DNA of 54,282 nt from Acidimicrobiia bacterium (GTDB lineage Bacteria; Actinomycetota; Acidimicrobiia; Acidimicrobiales; Bin134): positions 1 through 54,282 of the forward strand of contig JAJECA010000031.1 of assembly GCA_022822265.1 (NCBI GenBank), in the 5' to 3' direction. Position 1 is the first letter of the stretch, and every line of letters starts with the position of its first letter. The position numbers and the translations under genes are program-made. The notes beneath the pieces were generated by a model, which made no database searches, was not told the DNA's origin, and was given only the letters and a program-made list of their open reading frames with translations. Shown here one piece after another: positions 17,072-25,485 of the stretch.

Positions 17072-17156
17072 ACTCAAAAAATACTCCCGCCCAAACCAGA
17101 ATTAACGGATACCCCGGTTGCACCGCATCGCTGGGTGGAAGTAGATAGGTGAAGAG
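17072..17156. promoter_or_regulatory. divergent spacer between DUF3499-like and M29-like genes
   Basis: 85 bp between divergent starts, relatively AT-rich in the left half. It must contain at least the rightward promoter. A GGGAG is placed for the leftward gene and AGGTGAAGAG directly before the rightward ATG. No clear hexamers can be fixed. Confidence 0.35.
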
Positions 17157-18161
17157 ATGAGATCGAATTCAGTCAACCGCCTAGCAGTTGATGTCTTGGC
17201 CCGCCAGTTGGAGCTGTGCCGGGCCGCACCCGGGCGCCCAGCGATGGTGCTGTCCGACGGAGCCACTGACCCTGCACTGGTTGACGCCGCAATCTATGCC
17301 TTAGACCAAATCGGGGCCCGGGCCGAATCGGTGTTTGTCGACGATCAGCCATCTGACGACAAGGATGCTGAGCCGACAATGCCCGACATCGTCGTCAACC
17401 TGCTCGAAGGCTACTCGGATGCGGCTAAAACCCTGGTCTCTCCCAACGCGCGGGTGCTGTCGGTGGTTGCCCATACCACCGGCGAACTGCACGGAGTGGT
17501 GCCCCATGTCGGATTGGGCCGTCGGGTCAAACGGGGATTAGACCTGCTGGAAGCCGGACAGGAACTGCACGTCGGCGACGACAAGGGCACAAACTTGCGG
17601 ATCGGTTTGAGAGGTGCCCGCCGGTGGATGCACGACGGCCTGACCACCGTACCCGGCACGGTCGCCGAGTGGCCCCGGGGGATGATCGGGACGTCCCCGG
17701 CTGCGGAAACCGCCAACGGGACCGTGGTTATGTCGCCTGGAGACATCTGGCTGCCGATGGGCTGGTATGCCCGTTCTTCGGTGGCTTTGACCTTCGAGGG
17801 CGGGAGGATGGTGCGCATCGAGGGGCCGCGGAGCGAGACCGATGCCATCCGAGCCCATCTGGCATCGGTCGGTTCACCCTCGGCCTACCGGCTCGATGCG
17901 GTGGAGATCGGCCTGCTGTGGATTGACCGCCCCCAGCGGCCAGCTCTTTTCGAGCCGGGGTTCGCCGATTCATTCGGAGTTGCCGACCGCTATGGCCATG
18001 TGGTGATAGCTACCGGCGACTATCCGGTGGTGGGCGTGGCCTGCTGTTTGAGAAGTGCCACAGTGGCGGTGGATGAGGTGGCTGCCGTGCGTTCGGGACA
18101 GCCCCAGGGAGACCTCGCTCCCGACGTCTACGAGCAGGCCGCCCACCGCTTCCCGCTGTAG
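17157..18161 (+). CDS. M29 aminopeptidase / NicX-like protein
   Basis: 334 residues. The layout is an N-terminal Rossmann-like half (QLELCRAAPGRPAMVLSDG, then VVNLLEGYSDAAKTLVSPNARVL) and a C-terminal half with EWPRGMIGTSPAAETANGTVVMSPGD and YGHVVIATGDYPVVG. This resembles the group joining thermophilic M29 aminopeptidases and 2,5-dihydroxypyridine 5,6-dioxygenases (NicX). The metal ligands of either group cannot be mapped with certainty, so peptidase versus ring-cleaving oxygenase is open. The gene lies divergent to the DUF3499-like gene, and its stop overlaps the GTG of the aldo/keto reductase (TAGTG), implying a two-gene operon. Cytosolic, no signal peptide. Confidence 0.5.
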   Translation: MRSNSVNRLAVDVLARQLELCRAAPGRPAMVLSDGATDPALVDAAIYALDQIGARAESVFVDDQPSDDKDAEPTMPDIVVNLLEGYSDAAKTLVSPNARVLSVVAHTTGELHGVVPHVGLGRRVKRGLDLLEAGQELHVGDDKGTNLRIGLRGARRWMHDGLTTVPGTVAEWPRGMIGTSPAAETANGTVVMSPGDIWLPMGWYARSSVALTFEGGRMVRIEGPRSETDAIRAHLASVGSPSAYRLDAVEIGLLWIDRPQRPALFEPGFADSFGVADRYGHVVIATGDYPVVGVACCLRSATVAVDEVAAVRSGQPQGDLAPDVYEQAAHRFPL

Positions 18162-19105
18162 TGTCCCAGCGCATGGAGATGCGCAGCATTGGAAGCTTGT
18201 CGGCCTCGGTTATCGGGCTGGGGTGCAACAACTTCGGCATGACCATCGACGCCGATGCCACTCAGACGGTTGTCGACGCCGCGATGGACGCCGGGATCAA
18301 CTACTTCGACACCGCCGACCTGTACGGCCGGGGCAAGTCTGAGGAGTTCCTCGGTGCCGCGCTGGGCGGCCGGCGCGACCAAGTGATTGTGGCCACCAAG
18401 TTCGGCCATCCGGGAGCCCTGCCCGAAGGCCAGAAGGGCGGCGACCCGGCCTGGATTCGCCAGGCCGTGGAAGCCAGCCTCACCCGGCTGAATACCGACC
18501 GCATCGACCACTACCAGCTCCACATGCCCGACACCGATACCCCTCAGGCCGAGACGTTGGGGGCGCTTCAAGAGCTGGTGGACGAGGGCAAGGTACTGGA
18601 GATCGGCTGTTCCAACTTCAGCGCCGAGCAGATTGACGAAGCGGCTCGCGCCTCGGTGCAGGCCGAAGCGGGCAACTACGCCAGCGTGCAGAACCACTAC
18701 TCGGTGCTAACCCGCAACGTGGAGGATGAGGGCGTGGCCGACGCCTGCGAGCGCACGGGGATGATGGTGGTCCCCTATTTCCCCTTGGAGTCCGGACTGC
18801 TCACCGGCAAGTACTCGGGGATGACGCCTCCTGAGGGGTCGCGGCTGTCTTTTTGGAAGGGCGAGATGCGCGACATGTTCCTTAGTGAGGACAACTTGGC
18901 CGCAGTGGACCGGCTTACCGACTATGCCGCCGACTCAGGCCACAGCATTCTGGAGCTGGCCATCGGGTGGCTGGTGTCCAATCCCGCGGTGGCCACCGTC
19001 ATCTGCGGCGCCACCAAGCCCTCCCAGGTGGCTTCCAACGTGGCGGCCGCCGATTGGGCTATGAGCCCAGCTCAGCGGTCCGAGATCGCTGAGCTGGCTT
19101 CATAA
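18161..19105 (+). CDS. aldo/keto reductase
   Basis: 314 residues from a GTG that shares one base with the previous stop; an in-frame ATG lies 12 nt later. A NADPH-dependent (beta/alpha)8 oxidoreductase: catalytic Asp and Tyr in YFDTADLYGRGKSEEFLG, Lys in VATKFGHPG and His in DHYQLHMPD. Cofactor-binding residues are expected in the C-terminal VICGATKPSQVASNVAA. It reduces aldehydes or ketones, substrate unknown. Coupled to the M29/NicX-like gene, so it probably acts on its product or precursor. The 3' end overlaps the convergent phosphomannomutase gene by 6 bp, leaving no room for a separate terminator. Confidence 0.9.
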   Translation: MSQRMEMRSIGSLSASVIGLGCNNFGMTIDADATQTVVDAAMDAGINYFDTADLYGRGKSEEFLGAALGGRRDQVIVATKFGHPGALPEGQKGGDPAWIRQAVEASLTRLNTDRIDHYQLHMPDTDTPQAETLGALQELVDEGKVLEIGCSNFSAEQIDEAARASVQAEAGNYASVQNHYSVLTRNVEDEGVADACERTGMMVVPYFPLESGLLTGKYSGMTPPEGSRLSFWKGEMRDMFLSEDNLAAVDRLTDYAADSGHSILELAIGWLVSNPAVATVICGATKPSQVASNVAAADWAMSPAQRSEIAELAS

Positions 19106-20740
19106 GCCCAGAATCAACTCTCGAACCGCCTCGCTCAGAGTTAGTAGGGGGTCGGGGAACGCGATGTCGCCGACCACTTCGATATAGCTCTTGATCTGGG
19201 GCTCGGTGCCGCTGGGACGCAGCGACACCCGGCTGCCGTCAGCTAGATCGAATCGGAGCACGTCAGCGGGGTACAAGCCACTGGCACCGTCTATGAAGTC
19301 GGTGGTCTCGGTTACCGCCACGCCTCCGAATTGATTAGGCAGGTCGGATCGGACGGCGTCCATGATCTCTGATCCAGGGCGTCTGCCCAGTTCTACGCTC
19401 ACCTGATCCGTGCGATGGAGGCCGAACTCGTCCATCAGCTCGGCAAGTCGCTCGATTGGGGTCCGGCCGTCCTCGTAGGCCAGCCACCTGCACATCATGG
19501 TGAAATGGACCGCTGCGCTGATGCCGTCTTTGTCTCTCACGGCGTCGTTGCAAGCGAAACCCAACGCCTCTTCGTAGCCGAACACGAACCTCCAAGGCAG
19601 GTGGCCGGGCCGAGGCTTCAGGTTGTCGGCGGCCCGGGCGATCCATTTGAAGCCGGTCAGTGTCTCCACATGGGTAGCTCCCCGGGCCTCGGCGATACGG
19701 CCGACCAGCCGGCCCGAGACGATGCTGGAGGCCACCACACGCTCGTCTCCACCTGACTCGACCCCCAACCCCAATATCCAGTCGCAAAGCAGCGCTCCGA
19801 TCTCGTCGCCGGTCAATACGCGCCACTCGTTCTCGTAAGCCCACACCACGGCCGCCATCCGGTCGGCGTCGGGGTCGTTGGCAATGGCCAAGGGGGTGTC
19901 GATCTGCTCGGCTCGGCGGATGACCTTGGCCAGGGTGTCGTGATTCTCGGGATTTGGCGAGACAACGTTGCGGAATAGGGGGTCAGGATCGGCTTCGTCT
20001 TCCACCACGAAAGGCTCGCCATTGTCCAACTGTGTCAGCGCAAAGTTCACGTAGTGCAGCCCCACCCCTTGAAGAGGGGTGTAAGCCAGCGGGTGGAACG
20101 AGTAGAGACGGGGAACATTGGCCAAGATGGCTGCTATGTACGGTATCTCCACGGTGGCGTTTTGCGGCCACTCCGGGTCGGGACCTCGATCGGGAAGGTC
20201 GCGAGGGGGAAGCGGCTGGGCCGCCATCGCGGCTTCGATGGCCTGATCGTGGGGCGGGATGACCTGGGCGCCGTCAGCCAGGTACAGCTTGAATCCGTTA
20301 TCGCCAACAGGATTGTGACTGGCGGTGACCATGACACCCGCCGCGCACGTAAGGCGGGTGACGGCGAAGGCTAGGACGGGGGTGGGCGAGTTGGGGGGCA
20401 GCGTTACAGGCCAGCAACCAGCCCCGGCCAGAATCTCGGCGATGTCGGCAGCGAAAGTGTCGGAGTTTTGGCGGGCGTCGTGGGCTATCACCACCCCGCC
20501 ACTGCCGCCGAGCCACTCGGCCAGCGCGGCGGCGAACTGGCGCGCCACCACCCGGTTTATGCGGTTGGGGCCGGCGCCCATCGGGCCTCGGATGCCGGCA
20601 GTGCCGAATCGGAGGCGGTCGCCGAATCGGTCGTCTATCCCGGCTTGATCGCCCGCGTTGATCAGCTGCTGTAGCTCAGCTCGGGTAACTGGGTCGGGGT
20701 CGGCAGCCAGCCACTCTTCGGGCGTAGGAGCTTGGGGCAT
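19100..20740 (-). CDS. pmmB: phosphomannomutase / phosphoglucomutase (alpha-D-phosphohexomutase family)
   Basis: 546 residues from the ATG at 20740 (a GTG directly before it is possible). The phosphoserine loop TASHNP puts the catalytic Ser at residue 141, the metal loop is NDPDADRMA, and sugar and phosphate loops are GYEEALGFACND and RPSGTEPQIKSY. FGTAGIRGPMG near residue 46 is typical of the PGM2/PMM-B group. It interconverts hexose-1- and hexose-6-phosphates for nucleotide sugars or salvage of pentose phosphates. It is coupled to the purine nucleoside phosphorylase stop (TGATG), the same pairing as deoD-pmmB in Mycobacterium, which suggests ribose-1-phosphate could be its substrate (inference). 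Confidence 0.88.
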   Translation of the reverse strand: MPQAPTPEEWLAADPDPVTRAELQQLINAGDQAGIDDRFGDRLRFGTAGIRGPMGAGPNRINRVVARQFAAALAEWLGGSGGVVIAHDARQNSDTFAADIAEILAGAGCWPVTLPPNSPTPVLAFAVTRLTCAAGVMVTASHNPVGDNGFKLYLADGAQVIPPHDQAIEAAMAAQPLPPRDLPDRGPDPEWPQNATVEIPYIAAILANVPRLYSFHPLAYTPLQGVGLHYVNFALTQLDNGEPFVVEDEADPDPLFRNVVSPNPENHDTLAKVIRRAEQIDTPLAIANDPDADRMAAVVWAYENEWRVLTGDEIGALLCDWILGLGVESGGDERVVASSIVSGRLVGRIAEARGATHVETLTGFKWIARAADNLKPRPGHLPWRFVFGYEEALGFACNDAVRDKDGISAAVHFTMMCRWLAYEDGRTPIERLAELMDEFGLHRTDQVSVELGRRPGSEIMDAVRSDLPNQFGGVAVTETTDFIDGASGLYPADVLRFDLADGSRVSLRPSGTEPQIKSYIEVVGDIAFPDPLLTLSEAVRELILGL

Positions 20741-21549
20741 CACAGAACTTTGATGACAGTGGTCAGCACATCGGTGACCCGGCTCTGGGCGGCCTGGCCG
20801 GCATCCAGCACTTCTTGGTGATCCAGCGCCTCTCCCATGCCGGCGGCCGCGTTGGTAACCAGCGACACCCCGGCCACCTCAGCCCCCAGATGGCGAACGG
20901 CGATGGCCTCCAGCACGGTAGACATCCCCACCAAGTCGGCGCCCATGCGGGCCAGCATGGTGATCTCCGCCGGGGTTTCGAAGTGCGGCCCCACCAGCCC
21001 GGCGTACACCCCCTCGCCCACCGTCGGGTCGATGCGGCGCACGGCCTCGCGGATGCGGGACGAATAGAGATCGGTCAGGTCGGTGAATCGGATGGCGTAG
21101 CCCTCGGGCGGGGCCGGGCCGAACAGCGGGGACTGGCCGGTGAGGTTGATGTGGTCGCTGATCAGCACCGGCTGGCCCACTCCGAAGGCGGGGTTCATGC
21201 AACCGGCCGCGTTGGTGAGCAGCACCGTGGAGCATCCCGCCGCCACCGCGGCCCGCACGCCGTGAACCACGTCGGCCGGCGGGTGGCCCTCGTAGAGATG
21301 GACCCGGCCGGCCATCACCAGCACCCGCCGGTCGTCAACGGTCACCGATCGGAGGGTTCCGCCATGGCCAGGCACCGACGGGGGGTGGAATCCGGTGACG
21401 GTCTCGGCCGCGACCACTGCTTCGGCTGCGCCCAACCCCTCGGCGACCTCGGCCCAGCCCGAGCCCAGCACCACGGCAGCGTCAAAGCGGCCTCCCAACT
21501 GCTCGACCAGCTCGGCTCCGGCCCGCTCGGCCCGTTCGAATGGGTTCAT
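20740..21549 (-). CDS. deoD: purine nucleoside phosphorylase
   Basis: 269 residues, size of the trimeric type that splits purine nucleosides with phosphate into base and (deoxy)ribose-1-phosphate. Signatures are VVLGSGWAEVAEGL (phosphate loop), PGHGGTLRS, MAGRVHLYEGH, LLTNAAGCMNPAFGVGQPVL and GPHFETPAEITMLARMGADL with MSTVLEAIA. The base-binding Glu lies in GPHFETPAE and the Asn in the late LVTNAAAGM. Gene order adenosine kinase - phosphorylase - phosphomannomutase on one strand indicates a purine nucleoside salvage operon; the mutase may convert the ribose-1-phosphate released. Cytosolic. Equivalent to mycobacterial deoD/punA. Confidence 0.93.
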   Translation of the reverse strand: MNPFERAERAGAELVEQLGGRFDAAVVLGSGWAEVAEGLGAAEAVVAAETVTGFHPPSVPGHGGTLRSVTVDDRRVLVMAGRVHLYEGHPPADVVHGVRAAVAAGCSTVLLTNAAGCMNPAFGVGQPVLISDHINLTGQSPLFGPAPPEGYAIRFTDLTDLYSSRIREAVRRIDPTVGEGVYAGLVGPHFETPAEITMLARMGADLVGMSTVLEAIAVRHLGAEVAGVSLVTNAAAGMGEALDHQEVLDAGQAAQSRVTDVLTTVIKVL

Positions 21550-21603
21550 GCCCTGATGGTAGAAGGCGTCGATGACACTTCCCGCACCGCGTTCGGCGGG
21601 GAG

Positions 21604-22584
21604 CTACTGGGCCAAATGGGTCAGCGAGCCGGAGGGGCGGGCGCCGAACTGGCTGATGGCCTCGGTGGCGGCCAGCGAGCCCAGCCTTCCGCACTGGGCC
21701 AAGTCCATACCCCGGGTCCAGCCGTATAGGAAACCGGAGGCGTACAAGTCGCCCGCCCCGGTGGTGTCCACCACTTCGTCCGCCGCTGCGGCGGGCACCT
21801 CGATGATCTCGGTGGGGGTGACCAGCACCGATCCCCGCTCGCTCCTAGTCAGCGCGGCCACCTGGCACCGTCCCTGCACTGCGGCCACGGCGGCCTCGAA
21901 GTCGTCGCCGGTCTCATACAGAGTGCAGATCTCGTGCTCGTTGCCGAACAGCAGATCAATGGGGCCGTCCACCAAGTCGAGCCACTCCTGGTGGTGGCGC
22001 TCCACGCAGAAACTGTCCGACAGCGTGAACGAGATCGTCCCCCCGGCGGCCGAGCAGATCGAGATCGCCTTGCGGATGGCCTCCTTGGTTATGTCCACAT
22101 CCCAGATGTAGCCCTCGCAGTACAGCACCTGTGCTGCCCCCACCAGGTCGGGATCGATGTCATCGGGATGCAGTTCAGTGCTGGCCCCCAGATAGGTGTT
22201 CATGGTGCGGGCCGCGTCGGGGGTCACGATGATGAGGCACCGGGCGGTGGGCGGCCCGTCGGCGGCCGGAGCCACCTCGAAGCGCACCCCCAGCGCCCCG
22301 ATGTCGTGGGCGAACACCTCGCCGAGCTGGTCGTCGCGTACCTTGCCGATGTACCCCACATGTCCCCCGAACGCGGCCACCCCAGCCACCGTGTTGGCCG
22401 CCGATCCTCCCGACGTCTCAATGGCCGGGGCCATGGCCCCATAGAGCTGCTCAGCCCGCTCGGCGTCGATCAGCGTCATCGCCCCCTTGACCAGGCCATG
22501 AGCCTCGATGAACTCGTGATCCTCAGTGCTGATCACGTCAACAATGGCGTTGCCGATCCCCACCACGTCTAACGCCCCACTCAT
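21604..22584 (-). CDS. PfkB-family kinase, probable adenosine kinase
   Basis: 326 residues of the ribokinase fold. The substrate glycines are GGSAANTVAGVAAFGG near 59-74. The anion hole and catalytic base are DTTGAGD, with Asp279. The block FGNEHEICTLYETG and the N-terminal VVGIGNAIVDVI resemble bacterial adenosine kinases, and the setting beside purine nucleoside phosphorylase supports that, although other PfkB sugar kinases are possible. It would phosphorylate adenosine to AMP with ATP. It is the first gene of the minus-strand salvage run and is separated by 94 bp from the divergent PhyH-type gene. Confidence 0.82.
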   Translation of the reverse strand: MSGALDVVGIGNAIVDVISTEDHEFIEAHGLVKGAMTLIDAERAEQLYGAMAPAIETSGGSAANTVAGVAAFGGHVGYIGKVRDDQLGEVFAHDIGALGVRFEVAPAADGPPTARCLIIVTPDAARTMNTYLGASTELHPDDIDPDLVGAAQVLYCEGYIWDVDITKEAIRKAISICSAAGGTISFTLSDSFCVERHHQEWLDLVDGPIDLLFGNEHEICTLYETGDDFEAAVAAVQGRCQVAALTRSERGSVLVTPTEIIEVPAAAADEVVDTTGAGDLYASGFLYGWTRGMDLAQCGRLGSLAATEAISQFGARPSGSLTHLAQ

Positions 22585-22678
22585 AGCGAACCGAGGCTAC
22601 CGAGCACCCTGGCCATGGAACCAAGACGGGCAATTCAACCCGTCTCGCCACGACATCTGCCCTTGAATCTAAGGTGGA
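22585..22678. promoter_or_regulatory. divergent promoter region, adenosine kinase / PhyH dioxygenase
   Basis: 94 bp between divergent start codons that must drive both genes. I see no strong -35/-10 consensus and no long inverted repeat, so only its position supports this call. Confidence 0.4.
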
Positions 22679-23515
22679 ATGAGTGAGGCCAAGCCGATGA
22701 GCGACCGGATCGACGGTGACGAGTACCGGGTTTCCGATGAGGAGAGGGCGTACTTCGCAGAGCACGGCTATGTGCATCTGCGGGGGCTGCTGACCGACGA
22801 CGAGGTCTCAGAGCTCGAGACCGTATACGACCGGTTCCTGCGCCGGGAGATCGAGGTGCCGGGCAAGGACTACTGCGACATGGCCGGCGACTACGGCCGG
22901 AACCCCGATGACTTCTCAATCATCAACGTGATGCTGCCCCGGCGCTACTACCCGGCGTGGCAGGGCAACGTCTACGAGCGCCGAACGGCCTCAGCCGCCC
23001 GTCAACTGTGCGGCGATGGGATGGCCATCGACTACGACCAGATCCTGGCCAAGCAGCCTTTCAAGCTAGATGCGGTGTTCGCCTGGCACCAGGACATGGC
23101 TTACTGGCCCGACACCCCCGATACCCGCACGGCCACCTTCTGGCTGGCCATCGACGATTCCACCATCGAGAACGGCTGCATGCGCTTCGTGCCGGCCACC
23201 AATCGAGAACCGGAGCTGCGGCCCCACACCCCCCAGTACGGTGACCGGGGCGAGTCTCACGCCTTGGGCACCGAATTGCAGGAAGGCGACGAGCCGGTTC
23301 CGGTGCCCATCGCCCGAGGCGACGTGACCGTGCACAACGAGCGGGTAATGCATGGCTCGGGCGGCAACTCCACCGCCGGCTTCCGCCGGGCCTATGTCAT
23401 TGCCTATCGATCCGAGGACACGGTGGCCATCGAGCGCCAACTCGGCTTCACCCACAGCCACAACGACAGCGGCGAAGTGCTCGACCAGGTGGGCGTGGAG
23501 GGCCAGACCCGCTGA
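22679..23515 (+). CDS. phytanoyl-CoA dioxygenase (PhyH) family protein
   Basis: 278 residues. A Fe(II)/2-oxoglutarate oxygenase with His137 and Asp139 in WHQDMAYWP and distal His225 in VMHGSGGN; the 2-oxoglutarate Arg is likely in FRRAYVIAYR. The motif order ENGCMRFVPATNREPEL between them is that of PhyH/ectoine-hydroxylase-like proteins. It hydroxylates an unknown small or CoA-linked substrate. It converges on the aldo/keto reductase gene with 3 nt between stops and is the only rightward gene here, so it may be independent of the glycoside locus. Soluble, no signal peptide. Confidence 0.87.
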   Translation: MSEAKPMSDRIDGDEYRVSDEERAYFAEHGYVHLRGLLTDDEVSELETVYDRFLRREIEVPGKDYCDMAGDYGRNPDDFSIINVMLPRRYYPAWQGNVYERRTASAARQLCGDGMAIDYDQILAKQPFKLDAVFAWHQDMAYWPDTPDTRTATFWLAIDDSTIENGCMRFVPATNREPELRPHTPQYGDRGESHALGTELQEGDEPVPVPIARGDVTVHNERVMHGSGGNSTAGFRRAYVIAYRSEDTVAIERQLGFTHSHNDSGEVLDQVGVEGQTR

Positions 23516-23518
23516 GGT

Positions 23519-24487
23519 CTAGCCCGAGAAGATGTACTCAACCTCTTCGGCGGACAATTCTGCACGCTCCGCCGCGGTGCTCTGCTCCACTTCCTCCACC
23601 GAGGCGTTGCCCACGATCACCAGCGGTTGGAACTCGGCGTGCAACGCCCAGGCCAGCGCCACCTGGCTCAGGCTCAATCCGTGCTGGCGGCCCACCTCGG
23701 CGGCCCGCTCCCGCCGCGCCCAGTTGACCTCGTTGAGATAGCACCGGGCGGTGTCGGCCAGATGCCCCTCGGTGGCCGCCTCGAGCTCGTCGCGGCCGAT
23801 CCGCTCGCTCAGAAAACCGCCGGCCAGCGGCGACCAGGCGACCACCTTCACCCCCCGCTCCTGGTGCCAGGCCCGGTCGGCCGCCCGGTGGGCGCCGGTG
23901 AGCGTGACCACGTCGTCCCAGGGCTCGTCAAGCTGGTCGACCAGGCTCCAGTGGGCGCTGTTGGCCACCGGTCCTCGCAGGTCGTGGGCATCGGCGTACT
24001 CCACCGCCGCCTCCACCCGGGCCATCGTCCAATTCGACACCCCCCACGCTCCGATGTGGCCCCGGTCGATGGCGGCGTTGACCGCCTCCACCAATATGCC
24101 GATGTCCACGGCGGGATCGTCGCGGTGGAACATCCACAGATCGAGGTGGTCGACGCCGATCTGGCGTCGTGACATTTCCATGTCCGCAGCTATGGCCTCA
24201 GGGGTCACCCGGGGGCTCCAGTCGGGAAGCTCGGGGTGGCATCCCTTAGCGAAGAAGACGATGCCGTCCCGACCGCCCCGGTGGCGGACCCACCGGCCGA
24301 GAATGGCATCCACCCCGTCGTCGCCGAAGGCGTAGTTCACCGCGGTGTCGAACGCATTGATCCCCGCCTCAACCGCGGCATCGAGCATGGCGAAGCGCCC
24401 TGGGTCGTCCAAGGCGAACAGGCCGATGGCGCCTTGCACCACCCGGCTCACCGGGGTGGCGACTCCGGGAAACTCCACGTACTCCAC
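23519..24487 (-). CDS. aldo/keto reductase
   Basis: 322 residues, GTG start sharing one base with the upstream stop (TAGTG). Catalytic residues are Asp in AFDTAVNYAFGDDG with Tyr two residues on, Lys in VFFAKGCHPE and His in LWMFHRDDP. The C-terminal VIVGNASVEEVEQS is the cofactor-binding part. Family: NADPH-dependent reductases similar to those acting on sugars and their aldehydes. It is the last gene of the leftward run binding protein - GH3 - Gfo/Idh/MocA - AKR. A role in oxidising or reducing a sugar released by the glycosidase is therefore likely (inference). It is not closely similar to the aldo/keto reductase at 18161. Confidence 0.88.
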   Translation of the reverse strand: MEYVEFPGVATPVSRVVQGAIGLFALDDPGRFAMLDAAVEAGINAFDTAVNYAFGDDGVDAILGRWVRHRGGRDGIVFFAKGCHPELPDWSPRVTPEAIAADMEMSRRQIGVDHLDLWMFHRDDPAVDIGILVEAVNAAIDRGHIGAWGVSNWTMARVEAAVEYADAHDLRGPVANSAHWSLVDQLDEPWDDVVTLTGAHRAADRAWHQERGVKVVAWSPLAGGFLSERIGRDELEAATEGHLADTARCYLNEVNWARRERAAEVGRQHGLSLSQVALAWALHAEFQPLVIVGNASVEEVEQSTAAERAELSAEEVEYIFSG

Positions 24488-25485
24488 TACTGCCCCATTT
24501 TGGTTTCGAAGGGGTACACAACCCCGATGCAGGCTCGGATCTCATCGCACAGTCCGGCCATCTCCAACGTCAACGACAGCGGCATGCGCTCGCTCTCGGT
24601 GCGCCCGGCCCGAACGCAGCTCACCACCTCTTGGATCTCGTATTCGAACCCGTTGGCCGGATGAGGAATCGCCTCGGACTCCTCTTGGCCCCCGGCCCGC
24701 AGAATGGCCCGGTCGGCCGCCCAAAAGACCGGTATCTCGATCGACCCTTCAGTGCCGGAGATCACCGCGCTGGATTCCAGTTCGGCCACCACCGCACTGC
24801 TGAGCTGGGCCAGCCCGCCCCCCGGATACGACGCCGAAATGGAGACGATCTCGTCCACATTTGTCTCGCCGACGCGGGCCACCACCCCGTAGTCCAACGG
24901 TGGCCCGCCATACAGCCACCGGGCCAAGTGCAGCGGGTAGACCCCGACGTCGAGCAGACTCCCGCCGGCCAGATCGGGATTGAACAGCCGGTGCTCGGGC
25001 ATCACCGGCACAGCAAAGCCGAACGAGGCCGACACCTGGCGAACGTCGCCAATGCGCCCCTCGTCGATCCAGCCCCGCACCACCTCATAGATGGGCAAGA
25101 ACCGGGTCCACATCGCCTCCATGGCGAAGACCTCGGCCTCCTGGGCGGCCTCCACGATGCGGGTCGCCCCCTCCAGGTTGGGGGCGATGGGCTTTTCCAC
25201 CAGCACCGCCACCCCGGCATCAATGCAGGCAACGGCCGCCTCGGCATGGGAAGGGTGGGGCGGGCAGATGTACACCGCATCGAGTTCCTCGCCCTGAAGC
25301 ATCTCTCCCACCGATCCGTAGCTCGCCGCAATGCCGTTCTGCTGGGCAAACGCGCCAGCCCGCCCCGCGTCCCTCCCCGCCACCGCAGCAACGTGGGCCC
25401 CCTCCACAGCCTCCATCGCCCCCAGAAACTGACCGGTTATGTGGCCGTGCCCAACCATCCCAAAACGAAAATCCATATCTCCCAC
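24487..25485 (-). CDS. Gfo/Idh/MocA-family oxidoreductase
   Basis: 332 residues. The NAD(P)-binding N-terminus is FGMVGHGHITGQFLGAMEAV, the nucleotide-bind strand ends with VAGRD, and the signature EKPIAPN at about 118-124 has the catalytic Lys. The C-terminal half is the alpha/beta substrate domain with LDVGVYPLHLARWLYGG. These enzymes oxidise sugars, inositols or related polyols. The GTG start abuts the GH3 stop; an ATG nine bases further on is possible but too close to its GGGAG. It is coupled to the next aldo/keto reductase by a TAGTG overlap. The context points to a dehydrogenase for the sugar freed by GH3. Confidence 0.9.
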   Translation of the reverse strand: MGDMDFRFGMVGHGHITGQFLGAMEAVEGAHVAAVAGRDAGRAGAFAQQNGIAASYGSVGEMLQGEELDAVYICPPHPSHAEAAVACIDAGVAVLVEKPIAPNLEGATRIVEAAQEAEVFAMEAMWTRFLPIYEVVRGWIDEGRIGDVRQVSASFGFAVPVMPEHRLFNPDLAGGSLLDVGVYPLHLARWLYGGPPLDYGVVARVGETNVDEIVSISASYPGGGLAQLSSAVVAELESSAVISGTEGSIEIPVFWAADRAILRAGGQEESEAIPHPANGFEYEIQEVVSCVRAGRTESERMPLSLTLEMAGLCDEIRACIGVVYPFETKMGQ

